A stretch of DNA of 56,550 nt from Bacteroidota bacterium (GCA_029567325.1 JAKQLF010000008.1:1-56550), one strand, 5' to 3'; shown: positions 24,678 through 34,003, counted from the stretch's first letter. Made by a program: numbers and translations. Notes: generated by a model not told the origin, from the letters alone.

Positions 24678-26300
24678 CTATTGATTTTGAATGATTAATT
24701 TCTCAACCATTCTGGCACCGACCTTATCCGTGAATTCAACAAAATAAATTCCATTTCTGGCCGTAGTAAGATCAAGTAAATCTTGAGCTTCATTGCCATC
24801 ATATGATTTATCAAAAATAAGCTGACCGACTTCGTTGATGACTCTGATGCTACTTACATTTTGCAAATTGCGAATGTTTAAATAGCCTGCACTTGGATTT
24901 TCAAAACTTAGATCATGGTGTTTCAAAAGTTGGCTTTGTCCTGTTTGGCCAACAAATGAAGCACTGGTCTGGACATCTAGCCAATAATCTTCTATTTCGA
25001 CTCCTGGTTCTGGTGTGATGTTGGGCGAAATTCCTCCATTTGCAGTTTTCATAATAACCCTTAGTCGAGACAAACCTGTTGTAGCAGTTGAAGGAATTTT
25101 GATGTTCAGGTTGATGATATTTGCATTGAAAGCAGCGCCTACACCAAACAATCTTTCATTGTTTTCTAAAGTACCGTTTCCATTTACATCCAGATAAATC
25201 GCGTAATTTTGCTTTGCATAAGCGCCTGTGCTACCCATGCTGATCTTGAATTGATACGTCTGACCTGCAATTACTGGTGTAGATAGTCCAGTATTTATAT
25301 AATTACCAGCTTCAGCCACAGAGGTTCTTTCTATACCTCCCACTTTGAAGTAATCAATGAAAAATGTTTGACCTTGGGGTGGCGGTATCAAAGTGATAAA
25401 TGATGCAAAAGTGGAAAAATTATAACCGCTTACAAAAGGACAAACGGCAGATACCCTGTATACAACAGAATTTCCAGGTTGCAATCCACTGAGTAAATAA
25501 GAATTTCCAGACACCGTTGCAGTGCCAGAAGGCAGTGGTGCATTGTTGATGAACCATTGCACGTAATAATTACTGGCTTGTGGCACTGTACCCCAGTTGA
25601 GCGTTGCCGATGTAGAGGTAATATTTGATGCTGGTAATATGGAAGGATTAGGACAAGTAGGTGAGGAAGTAGTTGTGAATTGGGAAATTACTGGGTCACC
25701 TATTGTATTGGTGTAAGAACAAACTTGATTCACGCACCATTCATAAGTGGTATTCGGCAATAAGTTTCTCAGTATGGTTGAATATACTGGAGTATAATTT
25801 GTTGATGAAAATGGAATGGATATCCAACTAGATGCCCCTAATACTCTATATCCAAGCGACCAAAAATAGTTTTCGGTTGGTATACCATTAAAATTCCAAA
25901 CCAATCTCACTGTATCAAAACCGATGTCTTGCGTTTGGGCTGAACTGGCTACTGCACATACTGTGTTGAAAAAAACTGGCGTGGAAATTTGTTCACCCGC
26001 GGCGCAAATAGCCCTGATTCGCCATTCTAGTTGATAACCCTGTACACCAAAATCAGGAGAATAACTGGCTGTCGAAATCGTGTCTCTGTAAGTGGTATAA
26101 AGGTCTTCCCAAGGATAATTGATGGATGGGTCTATGATTTCAATGATGTACGAGGAAGCGCCAACATCACTCCAGGAGAACAACATTTGGGATCCGTTTT
26201 GGCTAGCAACTAAATTTGTAGGAGCACTGGTACAGGTTGTTTTTCCTTGCTGGAGAGCAGCAAGGAAAAAAACTAAAAGTGTAAATAATTTCAATTTCAT
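24678..26300 (-). CDS. T9SS-secreted fibronectin type III/GEVED-domain protein
   Basis: A 540-residue secreted protein. The frame is open from a TTG at 26321, but the ATG at 26300 begins the signal peptide (MKLKLFTLLVFFLAALQQG). Three fibronectin type III-like modules follow (about 22-110, 110-215, 215-305; SATLNWGTVP, NTTYEWCVNQVC), then a GEVED-type domain (about 310-445, ending in EPGVEIEDYWLDV; aspartates in DVNGNGTLENNE suggest a calcium site). The last ~70 residues are a type A type IX sorting domain (VRVINEVGQL-like, NGIYFVEF, RMVEKLIIQ). It is probably delivered to the cell surface or medium; adhesion is a guess. Confidence 0.88.
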   Translation of the reverse strand: MKLKLFTLLVFFLAALQQGKTTCTSAPTNLVASQNGSQMLFSWSDVGASSYIIEIIDPSINYPWEDLYTTYRDTISTASYSPDFGVQGYQLEWRIRAICAAGEQISTPVFFNTVCAVASSAQTQDIGFDTVRLVWNFNGIPTENYFWSLGYRVLGASSWISIPFSSTNYTPVYSTILRNLLPNTTYEWCVNQVCSYTNTIGDPVISQFTTTSSPTCPNPSILPASNITSTSATLNWGTVPQASNYYVQWFINNAPLPSGTATVSGNSYLLSGLQPGNSVVYRVSAVCPFVSGYNFSTFASFITLIPPPQGQTFFIDYFKVGGIERTSVAEAGNYINTGLSTPVIAGQTYQFKISMGSTGAYAKQNYAIYLDVNGNGTLENNERLFGVGAAFNANIINLNIKIPSTATTGLSRLRVIMKTANGGISPNITPEPGVEIEDYWLDVQTSASFVGQTGQSQLLKHHDLSFENPSAGYLNIRNLQNVSSIRVINEVGQLIFDKSYDGNEAQDLLDLTTARNGIYFVEFTDKVGARMVEKLIIQNQ

Positions 26301-26415
26301 AATATGATAATTTTTTTTCAAATGTCGGTTCTAGAAAATGGATATGGGTTTGGTCTTTCACGACTGCAACCTTTGCTTTAATAAGTGTAAGGAATGGTCT
26401 TATAATGGATGATGA

Positions 26416-26478
26416 TGAATGGTGAATGGTGAATGGTGAATGGTGAATGGTGAATGGTGAATGGTTAATGGTTAATGG
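26416..26478. repeat. Heptanucleotide tandem repeat (9 units)
   Basis: Seven copies of TGAATGG followed by two of TTAATGG (26416-26478). The tract is 116 bp upstream of the T9SS-gene ATG on the minus strand. Copy number could drift by slippage. Sequence from 26301 to 26415 holds no other clear element. Confidence 0.9.
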
Positions 26479-26515
26479 TTAATAATTCGAAAATATAAAA
26501 TGGAACCACTTGTAG

Positions 26516-26560
26516 AGAAAGGGCTTCCCCTTTCTATTTGGAAGGCCTGCGTGCCTTTCC
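26516..26560. repeat. Pair of adjacent intergenic hairpins
   Basis: AGAAAGGG (26516-26523) and CCCTTTCT (26528-26535) form a perfect 8-bp stem with a 4-nt loop. It is followed by an imperfect stem GGAAGGC/GCCTTTCC at 26540-26560. No gene is seen in 26561-27178; the rest is unremarkable AT-rich sequence. Confidence 0.55.
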
Positions 26561-27178
26561 CAAACGAAATGTATATTGTAGGGTGTGAATGGTGAATTGT
26601 GAATGGTGTGAGATGTGAAATGTGAAATGTCAGATAGTGCCACATGTTGATCCATGGCATGCCATGGCTTCTCAGGACAAATATCAGGTTGGAACCCAAG
26701 TAATTAGAAAAGACTTGCCTTTGTCTTTAAAACCCCAGCTGAGGTGATTGTAATCCTATAGAAATCTCATTCGGCTCATGAATCATGATAATACGGCTCA
26801 CAACGTGTCAAATATGAGCTATATTTGTCATTGAAATGAGCGATATAATGGAAAGAGATCAGGAGGTCATATAACTTGTACAATACAGAAGGTTGTAGCA
26901 TATAGTTATATTCTTGAAAAATTGACCTTTGCCATAAATATTGTTATTACTTATCTATCTGCCTCCCCACTCTCTATCACAAAACTTTCAGTTTTGGTCA
27001 ATATACTTTGCGTTTGATGCCTACACAATCTTTACGAAAGTAAAAATATTCCTCAATGGCACATTATCAAAATTGGACTGACAACACCAATAAAAAAAAT
27101 CGGTGGAAATGTATGCTGCAACATCATAGAAACCAAAGATTAAGAAGTAAAGCCAATTTTCAAAATACCTTAATAAAC

Positions 27179-28585
27179 ATGTCCAAAATGAATAGTTTTA
27201 TTTCCATGTCCGTGCCAACAAACGTTAGTTCACTGCCAAAAATTAAAGGTTTTCCTGTGCTTGCTGAGCACACCACGTTGCGTTATATAACCTTTGTGGT
27301 ATTGTATTTTGCACAAGGAATCCCGGAAGGAATGCTCGCATTTGGCATTCCTGCATGGATGGCTATGAATGGAAAAACACCAGGAGAGATTGCCAGTTTT
27401 GCTGTCATTACCTTGTTGCCTTGGAGTTTAAAATTTCTAGTTGCACCAATGATGGATAGATATACCATTTTATCTATGGGACGTAAAAGACCATGGATCA
27501 TATTGGGCCAATTAGGTCTGGTAATCAGTTGTATTTATCTGGCATACGTCCCCGATCCATTAAATAATCTGAATACATTTATTGCCGCAGGCTTTATTGT
27601 TTCATTTTTTGGAGCTTTTCAAGATGTGGCAACTGATGGAATGGCTATAGACATCATTCCTGAGGACCAACAAGCGAGAGCAAATGGCTTGATGTGGGGA
27701 TCAAAAATTGTTGGCATTTCAGCATCACTAGCTGTGGGCACTTTGCTAATCAATAAATACAATTTTACGGTGTCCATATTAGCGCTTGCAGCTGTAATCG
27801 GACTCATCATGTTTTTTCCATTATTTCTAAGAGAGCGCAAAGGTGAAAAAATTGCCCCGTGGACTATCGGCAAAGCTTCACCAGAAACAAAAAAATTGCA
27901 AGTCACGAATTGGAATTCCCTATTTAAATCATTGTTTAGTGTTTTCACATTGCGCAATTCATTACTTATTGCTGTCATATTATTTATTTGTCAAGGAAGT
28001 TTCAAATACATTGGAACACTTCTTCCCATGTTTACAGTTAAGGAATTGGGCTGGACAAATGGAGACTATTCCCAGTATTATGCAACAGCAAAATTAATTG
28101 GTGGCATAATTGGTATGTTACTTGGTGGCATTTTAATCGAAAAACATGGAAAAATAAAAATGATGAATGTTTATCTTTTCAGTTTGATTCTGATTATTTC
28201 CGTCTTATCCTTTTTTAAATTGTATTGGGGAAGTACAGCATTTATTTATGGTTTCATGATTATTTATAATATCATTTATACCTTTACGTGTATTGGCCTT
28301 TTTGCGATTGCCATGCAGTGTTGTTGGAAAAAAGTTTCTGCTAGTCAATTCACTTTATATATGACCATTGCAAATATGGGCCAAATAGCTTTGGGTGCGC
28401 TCATTGGGCCAATTAAAGCAAACTTCAATTGGCAATTTACGCTTATGGCATTTGCAATTTCCATTGCTTTTGCTTGGTTTTTATTGCAGTTTTTAAATAT
28501 TGAGAAGCAAATAAAAAGTGTAGCTACTTTAGAAAATAAGGACATTGATCAGGAAAGAAGTTTGGTTAGAATGGCTGAAAATTAA
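27179..28585 (+). CDS. AmpG-like MFS transporter
   Basis: A membrane transporter of about 468 residues with twelve predicted helices in the major-facilitator fold. The early motif YFAQGIPEGML, the loop RYTILSMGRKRPWIILGQ and the segment FQDVATDGMAIDIIP (TDG helix) are characteristic of the AmpG/PAT family, which imports muropeptides or acyl-CoA-linked compounds. The frame opens at 27056, but its first 40 residues (polar, many basic) do not resemble any family member, so the ATG at 27179 (or 27188) is preferred; the choice is uncertain. No gene neighbour on the same strand explains its substrate. Confidence 0.85.
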   Translation: MSKMNSFISMSVPTNVSSLPKIKGFPVLAEHTTLRYITFVVLYFAQGIPEGMLAFGIPAWMAMNGKTPGEIASFAVITLLPWSLKFLVAPMMDRYTILSMGRKRPWIILGQLGLVISCIYLAYVPDPLNNLNTFIAAGFIVSFFGAFQDVATDGMAIDIIPEDQQARANGLMWGSKIVGISASLAVGTLLINKYNFTVSILALAAVIGLIMFFPLFLRERKGEKIAPWTIGKASPETKKLQVTNWNSLFKSLFSVFTLRNSLLIAVILFICQGSFKYIGTLLPMFTVKELGWTNGDYSQYYATAKLIGGIIGMLLGGILIEKHGKIKMMNVYLFSLILIISVLSFFKLYWGSTAFIYGFMIIYNIIYTFTCIGLFAIAMQCCWKKVSASQFTLYMTIANMGQIALGALIGPIKANFNWQFTLMAFAISIAFAWFLLQFLNIEKQIKSVATLENKDIDQERSLVRMAEN

Positions 28586-28607
28586 AATGATTTTAGATGG
28601 AGTACAT

Positions 28608-28768
28608 TTCATCACTTCGTTTTTAAATACCCCAGAGGGGTTAAATATTAATAACCATGGATGAAGTCCATGGCGAAAAATGAAAAGTGAAAATGATTTT
28701 GGCGGGATTTTTGGCGAAGATTCCAAAATCATGATAAAATCCCAACTACAAATTTATGAAGTGATGAA
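28608..28768. mobile_element. MITE-like dispersed element, copy B
   Basis: An 11-bp inverted repeat TTCATCACTTC (28608-28618) and GAAGTGATGAA (28758-28768) brackets 161 bp with a perfect internal palindrome CCATGGA..TCCATGG and a GGCGGGATTTTTGGC block. The core also occurs as copy A at 23205-23325 in the same order. No transposase gene is in the window and target-site duplications are not evident, so movement is inferred. Confidence 0.5.
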
Positions 28769-28840
28769 TGGACCCTTTTAGATGGGTTACAATGTAATTT
28801 AAATAGAAAACTATCATTAGTAGCAGAATATTAAAAAACT

Positions 28841-28885
28841 AATTGAACTAATTGAACTAATTGAACTAATTAACCTAATTAACCT
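28841..28885. repeat. 9-bp tandem repeat ahead of the dioxygenase-like gene
   Basis: Three copies of AATTGAACT (28841, 28850, 28859) are followed by two of AATTAACCT (28868, 28877). The tract ends 12 bp before the ATG at 28898. It may lie in the leader or promoter. The other bases between 28586 and 28897 hold only the MITE-like element. Confidence 0.85.
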
Positions 28886-28897
28886 AAATAAAAAATC

Positions 28898-29779
28898 ATG
28901 GAAAGAAGAGATTTTATCAGAAATGCATCCTTGACAGCGTTGAGCATGAGTGCTTTTGGAAACTTGATTTGGGATGGCGTACACTTTGTAGGTGACACAC
29001 CAACTACAACTGATATTTTAGGGCCATTTTACCGTCCTGGAGCTCCCATTCGCAATAATTTAAGACTGCCAAATACCAAAGGAACACCCATAATTCTGAA
29101 AGGTAATATTTTGAAAGAAGATGGAAAAACGCCTTTAAAAAATGCATTGGTAGAAATTTGGCACTGTGATGAAAATGAAGTGTATGACAATGCCACTGAT
29201 GATTATAAATACCGTGGTGGTCAAACTACTAATTCCAAAGGTAAATATGAATTTAAAACCATACTACCAGTACCTTATAAAGCTGATCAAGCCGATGAAT
29301 CGTCTTGGAGACCTGCCCACATTCACATGCGGATTTCTGCGCCTAATCAACAAGATTTAATCACTCAAATTTATTTTGAAAATGGAAAATATGTAGAATC
29401 TGATCCGTGGGCATCTGCACCAAGTGCTGTAAATAGAATTTTAAAAATCACTCAAATGAAATCTGGCGAAAGTGAGGTTTTATTTAATGTCATTTTGGGA
29501 AAAGAAATACCGCTTGATGCAAAAGTTTATGAGAAAATCACCGGACTTTACGAGGTTGACGATTTTACGGTTGAGTTTATAAAAAGTGACGATGCACTGT
29601 TCATGAAGCGAAATGGTCAACTCGTTGCAAATTTGAATTATGTTGGAAACAACACATTTGAAGGTGGAGGGACCAGCTTTCCAAAAGTCCATTTTGAGCT
29701 CCTCAAAGATGGAAGTGTAAAGGCCAATATCTCAACGAAGTCCAAGACTTATTCTGGTCTTAAGTTTTTGAAATATTAA
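28898..29779 (+). CDS. Exported intradiol ring-cleavage dioxygenase-like protein
   Basis: A 293-residue protein. The N-terminus (ERRDFIRNASLTAL, residues 2-15) is a twin-arginine export signal. The intradiol domain (about 35-185) has all four Fe(III) ligands in the usual order: Tyr96 (EVYDN after WHCDEN), Tyr127 (PVPYKA), His141 and His143 (RPAHIHMR). Known family members cleave catechol-like aromatics; here the substrate is unknown. Residues about 190-293 form an extra beta-rich domain of unknown type, not found in cytoplasmic enzymes. Followed after 20 bp by a membrane protein on the same strand. Nine-bp repeats stand right before the start. Confidence 0.85.
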   Translation: MERRDFIRNASLTALSMSAFGNLIWDGVHFVGDTPTTTDILGPFYRPGAPIRNNLRLPNTKGTPIILKGNILKEDGKTPLKNALVEIWHCDENEVYDNATDDYKYRGGQTTNSKGKYEFKTILPVPYKADQADESSWRPAHIHMRISAPNQQDLITQIYFENGKYVESDPWASAPSAVNRILKITQMKSGESEVLFNVILGKEIPLDAKVYEKITGLYEVDDFTVEFIKSDDALFMKRNGQLVANLNYVGNNTFEGGGTSFPKVHFELLKDGSVKANISTKSKTYSGLKFLKY

Positions 29780-29799
29780 TAACGAGCCCATTTAATCTC

Positions 29800-31029
29800 A
29801 TGAAACTAATTACAAATTTCATTGCATTAGAAAATTCTAAAAGTTTAAACTCTGATAATCAAGTTAATGCAAAAATCAGAATCGAATCTATTGACCTTCT
29901 AAAGGGTCTGGTTATGGTCATTATGGCGCTCGACCATGTGAGAGATTATTTTCATTTTTCGGCTTTTATGTTTGACCCCACGGACTTGGAACAAACAACG
30001 ATACCTATTTATTTCACCAGATTCATCACACACTTTTGTGCTCCAGCTTTTAGTTTTTTAGCGGGTCTTTCAGCTTTTATGATTAGTAAAAGAAAATCCC
30101 GTTCCGAATTATCACGTTTTTTGTTAAAACGTGGACTATGGTTAATTTTTATAGAATTAACTATTGTTTCCTTTGCCTGGCACTTTGACCCATCTTTTAC
30201 CCGCACGGGATTATTGGTCATCTGGTCATTGGGTGTGAGCATGATTGTTTTAGCAGGATTAATCCATTTGCCGATTAAATTCATTCTTCTGTTTAGCCTT
30301 GTGCTCATTTTTGGGCATAACCTACTAGATGGGATAGACATAAAAGACAACATTTTTTGGTCTATCCTACATCAACGCAATACCCATTTCATTGATGAAA
30401 CACATTATTTCGGTACTGCGTTTGCACTGATTCCATGGGTCGCTGTAATGTCTTTAGGTTACTGTTTTGGACCACTGTATAATTCTACGTTTAATGCCGA
30501 CAGAAGGAAAAGAATATTAAATGGAATAGGCTTGGGAAGTATTGGCCTTTTCATTATTTTATCTGCTTTCAATTTCTATGGTGATCCTGTAAAATGGACG
30601 AATTACGGCTTAACCATTAAAACAATGATGTCCATATTAAATGTGACAAAGTATCCACCATCCCTATTGTATTTATTGATTACGCTAGGCCCATCGATGC
30701 TATTTCTTGCGAATACAGAGAAACTAAAAGGTAAGGTCGTCAATTTCTTGAGTGTTTTTGGCAGAGTGCCCTTTTTCTATTATATACTTCACCTTTATTT
30801 AATTCATTTATTAGCAATGTTTGCAGCAGAATTATCAGGCTTCGGATGGCAATCAATGATCCTTTTAAAATTTGTCTCTCGAGTCGAAGCATTAAAAGGT
30901 TTTGGATTTAATCTCATGGTTGTATATGCCATTTGGATACTGGTAATTTTAATGCTATATCCAATTTGCCGAAAATTTGATCAATACAAACAAACGAACA
31001 AGGAAAAATGGTGGTTGAGTTATTTGTAG
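29800..31029 (+). CDS. DUF1624/heparan-acetyltransferase-like membrane protein
   Basis: A 409-residue integral membrane protein with about ten hydrophobic helices. The N-terminal signature (residues about 30-50: SIDLLKGLVMVIMALDHVRD, with the invariant His) matches DUF1624, related to the lysosomal heparan-alpha-glucosaminide N-acetyltransferase; the pattern FFYYILHLYLIHLLA near residue 327 agrees. The role is likely in acyl transfer or small-molecule modification at the membrane. It begins 20 bp after the dioxygenase-like gene and is probably co-transcribed. Confidence 0.8.
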   Translation: MKLITNFIALENSKSLNSDNQVNAKIRIESIDLLKGLVMVIMALDHVRDYFHFSAFMFDPTDLEQTTIPIYFTRFITHFCAPAFSFLAGLSAFMISKRKSRSELSRFLLKRGLWLIFIELTIVSFAWHFDPSFTRTGLLVIWSLGVSMIVLAGLIHLPIKFILLFSLVLIFGHNLLDGIDIKDNIFWSILHQRNTHFIDETHYFGTAFALIPWVAVMSLGYCFGPLYNSTFNADRRKRILNGIGLGSIGLFIILSAFNFYGDPVKWTNYGLTIKTMMSILNVTKYPPSLLYLLITLGPSMLFLANTEKLKGKVVNFLSVFGRVPFFYYILHLYLIHLLAMFAAELSGFGWQSMILLKFVSRVEALKGFGFNLMVVYAIWILVILMLYPICRKFDQYKQTNKEKWWLSYL

Positions 31030-31189
31030 TCCAATTAACAATATTAATTTCTGGGATGATCATAAATAAACATAACTCGGATAAAGCCAAGTAATAGGAG
31101 CAATATTAATGGCAGCAACCCTTTTTACAAAGCAATGTTTGTGTGGAATTTCAAAAAAATAATTATATTCAGAATTTTATACCTGTTAA

Positions 31190-31342
31190 GTCAACAAAAG
31201 AAAGCTAATTCTTGAAATTGCAAAAACTAACGTTGACTATGATTTTAATGCTGGTGAATTGAAGGTGATGGCACAAAAAGAAAATTACAGCGAATTTTTT
31301 GTTGTCGTCTTTGTCGTCTTTACTATAAAAGATCACAATTAA
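31190..31342 (+). pseudogene. Possible gene remnant
   Basis: An open stretch of about 50 codons lies between stops at 31187 and 31340; it has no start codon and reads NKRKLILEIAKTNVDYDF (31193 onward) and later GELKVMAQKENYSEFFVVVF. The pattern (GEL, KENYSEFF) recalls DUF3883-type nuclease domains, but the match is weak. No gene lies in 31030-31515, and the rest of it shows only a short GTCGTCTTT repeat at 31303-31321. Confidence 0.25.
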
Positions 31343-31515
31343 CATTTATCTTCGAAATTCAGTATAATCAATACTACGCAATACTTTTTGATAAGGGCCA
31401 TAAAATCAATGATCTGCCATAAAGGGAACCTTTCATATCATTGGAAATTTCTATCTATGCCATTCCAAAAGTTGTAGTTTAGCATTGAATTTTGAAGATT
31501 ATAATTATTGTTATC

Positions 31516-33426
31516 ATGAAAAAGATTTTTCTATTAGTTCTTTGTGGTTTTGTGCTCATCCAAACTGAGGTTATTGGGCAAAATATTGGTATCAATAATG
31601 ATAATCCAGAAACTGCTCTGGACGTACGTGGTCAAATAAGAACAAGACCAGAATTTGTAATAATAAGTAATCCATATTTATTCATAAATTCAGACAGCGG
31701 CCTAGTTGTTTTAATTGATGATGATCCTGCAATAAGCGAGAATTTTTTCCTCAACTTACAATCTAAACCTGTCGGGACATTTATTGCCTGTGAAAACAGA
31801 ACAACTAATGATGCAATAATTGTTGGAATCATTACCCTCAAACCTGGGAAAATTTGCTACCTGATGCAAGGAGAGTTTACTTGGCAATTGATAGGTCCAT
31901 TGGAAGAAAGTACCTTTTGGAGTATAAATGGAAATGCTTTCACAGATCCTGGCTTCAATTTTATAGGTACTGTCGACAACAATGATTTAATTTTTCGAAG
32001 AAATTTTGTTAAATCTGGACTTATTGGCACATCCAACACCACTTTTGGTTACAATTCCCTTCAAAACAGCTCTGGTGGTTTTAATACTGCATTCGGGGCT
32101 AATGCATTTCAACTTGGGACTACAGGAAGTGAAAATGTTGCTCTAGGAGCTAATACATTATTCAACGCTCAGCAAGCAACAAAAAATACGGCTTTAGGAG
32201 TAAACTCAATGTATTGGATGAACGATGGAAATATAACTGGCAATACTGCTGTTGGATTTGATGCGATGAGATTCAAACTTGGTAATTCAGCAAATAATAC
32301 TGGGTTTGATAATGTTGCATTTGGTCGGTTTGCAATGGGGAATTTGACACAAGGTATTTATAATACTGCGATCGGGACAAATAGCATGGCATCTAATGAG
32401 ATAGGGCATGCAAATGTGGCACTTGGTTATAATACTTTATCATCCAATGTTACAGGAAGTAATAACGTAGCTCTTGGCAACCAAGCAGGTTCGGCAGAAA
32501 CAACTTCCAATAAGCTTTATATTGAAAATACAGGAGCTAATAAAGATAATGCCTTGATTTACGGTGATTTCCTCGCTGATAGTTTGATGCTTAATGGTAA
32601 AGTCATCATCAAAAATTCTTTGAATATAAAAGGAACTAGCACATTTACTGGTATACAGTTGGGTTATGATGATCCAACTAAACAAGTCGACGCTGGTAAA
32701 ATACAATATGGCGGCTTCGGAGGTGATACCCATATTTTAAATATAGTAGGTGGGGGTACGAATCCAGTGGGAAATGATAGAAAAATTAAAATATGGTCTG
32801 AAGGAGGTACAGACTTGAGAGGGTCTTTAAATTTACAAAATGAGTTAAAATTGAATGGAAATAGTGGTACAGCGGGACAAGTATTGACTTCACAAGGAGC
32901 AGGGAACCCAACTTGGACTAACCCATCAAGCAGCAATTCAATTCGATTTCTTGTAAGTTATAATAGCAATACCAATAATGGTCTTTCAGATATTTTAACA
33001 ACTATTTACAATCAATCACCAACAAATATTTCTGTTGTTGGTAATGATGTTATAGTCAATCAAACTGGCCTTTATCGACTTACAGTGGTAAATAATGCAG
33101 GTGCCACGTTTAGCAGTACTCCAGCAGTTGTCTATACAGATTTGATTCTATATATTAATAATGGGTCTGCCTTTTATAATATTCCACTTTTATATCGCAA
33201 TGCCTTTGATAAAAACCCATATGCTGTGCATGTGCCCTCAGGCAGTCCTCCAAATTATGTAGATGCTTATACTTTGAACACCAATCATACAATTGATGTA
33301 TTTTTAGAAGCAGGTTCAGATATTACTGTTTCAGCGTTTACATCATTTGGTATGGGTGGCTCAGGAGGGACCATTATGTACAGGTACTTTACCGGAACAT
33401 TATCTGGGTATCTAATAAGTGAATAA
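31516..33426 (+). CDS. Exported surface protein with YadA-head-like repeats
   Basis: A 636-residue exported protein. The frame opens at 31492, but the ATG at 31516 begins the signal peptide (MKKIFLLVLCGFVLIQTEV, cleavage near IGQ). The mature start NIGINNDNPETALDVRG is common in Bacteroidota surface proteins. Residues about 170-330 carry nine short repeats of NTAxG/NVALG type, a left-handed beta-roll like trimeric autotransporter heads. A linker follows, with a C-terminal beta-sandwich-like domain (about 480-635). No YadA-type membrane anchor or T9SS tail is visible, so how it is held at the surface is unclear. Adhesion or phage tail-fibre-like roles are possible. Confidence 0.8.
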   Translation: MKKIFLLVLCGFVLIQTEVIGQNIGINNDNPETALDVRGQIRTRPEFVIISNPYLFINSDSGLVVLIDDDPAISENFFLNLQSKPVGTFIACENRTTNDAIIVGIITLKPGKICYLMQGEFTWQLIGPLEESTFWSINGNAFTDPGFNFIGTVDNNDLIFRRNFVKSGLIGTSNTTFGYNSLQNSSGGFNTAFGANAFQLGTTGSENVALGANTLFNAQQATKNTALGVNSMYWMNDGNITGNTAVGFDAMRFKLGNSANNTGFDNVAFGRFAMGNLTQGIYNTAIGTNSMASNEIGHANVALGYNTLSSNVTGSNNVALGNQAGSAETTSNKLYIENTGANKDNALIYGDFLADSLMLNGKVIIKNSLNIKGTSTFTGIQLGYDDPTKQVDAGKIQYGGFGGDTHILNIVGGGTNPVGNDRKIKIWSEGGTDLRGSLNLQNELKLNGNSGTAGQVLTSQGAGNPTWTNPSSSNSIRFLVSYNSNTNNGLSDILTTIYNQSPTNISVVGNDVIVNQTGLYRLTVVNNAGATFSSTPAVVYTDLILYINNGSAFYNIPLLYRNAFDKNPYAVHVPSGSPPNYVDAYTLNTNHTIDVFLEAGSDITVSAFTSFGMGGSGGTIMYRYFTGTLSGYLISE

Positions 33427-33628
33427 ATTTTATTATAATAGAATAGTAGATGTTACTTTTTTATAATCTGCATGGAAATAAATATCATCTTCCATAATTA
33501 AATTTCTTTATTTAAATTAGTAATAGCAAGTTTCTTCAGAATCTTCCTGTATAGCTTATTTCCCCTGTGTTATCTACATCCGAGGATACCGATCAAAATC
33601 AAAAAATTCATCAAAAATTGAAAAAATA

Positions 33629-33673
33629 TTTGCGTAGTCAAATAACTACGCTTATATTTGTAGTCAAATGACT
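33629..33673 (+). promoter_or_regulatory. ArsR promoter with palindromic operators
   Basis: A TTTG at 33629-33632 and TATATTTG at 33653-33660 with 20 bp between them form a consensus Bacteroidota promoter. Between and overlapping them is the palindrome GCGTAGT (33632-33638)/ACTACGC (33645-33651). A second site AGTCAAATGACT (33662-33673) sits across the expected transcription start, only 5 bp before the ATG. TAGTCAAAT occurs in both sites (33635, 33661). The layout fits repression by the ArsR-family product of the first gene. Confidence 0.75.
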
Positions 33674-33678
33674 TCATA

Positions 33679-34002
33679 ATGAATTTAAGAAGAGATGTTT
33701 TCCAAGCAATCGCTGATCCTACAAGAAGGGCCATATTGATTTTAGTGTCCACACAATCCATGACGGCTGGCGTAATTGCTTCCAACTTTGACACTGCAAG
33801 GCCTACCGTTTCCAAACACCTCCAAATATTGACGGAGTGTGAATTACTCAAACAAGAACAACAAGGTCGTGAAATTTACTATCACCTCAATCCTGATAAA
33901 ATGAAGGATATCGCAGATTTTATAGAGCCCTTTAGAAAACTTTGGGACGACAGATTTAATAAATTAGAACAAGTGATGAAAAATTATAAATCAACAAAAT
34001 AA
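33679..34002 (+). CDS. ArsR/SmtB-family transcriptional regulator
   Basis: A 107-residue winged-helix regulator ([36 protein letters not shown]). No metal-ligand cysteine/histidine set of the ArsR-ELCVC type is visible, so it is likely one of the SRPBCC-linked members that do not sense metals. It probably represses its own operon through the TAGTCAAAT palindromes just upstream. The mRNA leader is predicted to be very short. Starts an operon of six genes to about 36485. Confidence 0.9.
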   Translation: MNLRRDVFQAIADPTRRAILILVSTQSMTAGVIASNFDTARPTVSKHLQILTECELLKQEQQGREIYYHLNPDKMKDIADFIEPFRKLWDDRFNKLEQVMKNYKSTK

Positions 34003-34003
34003 A

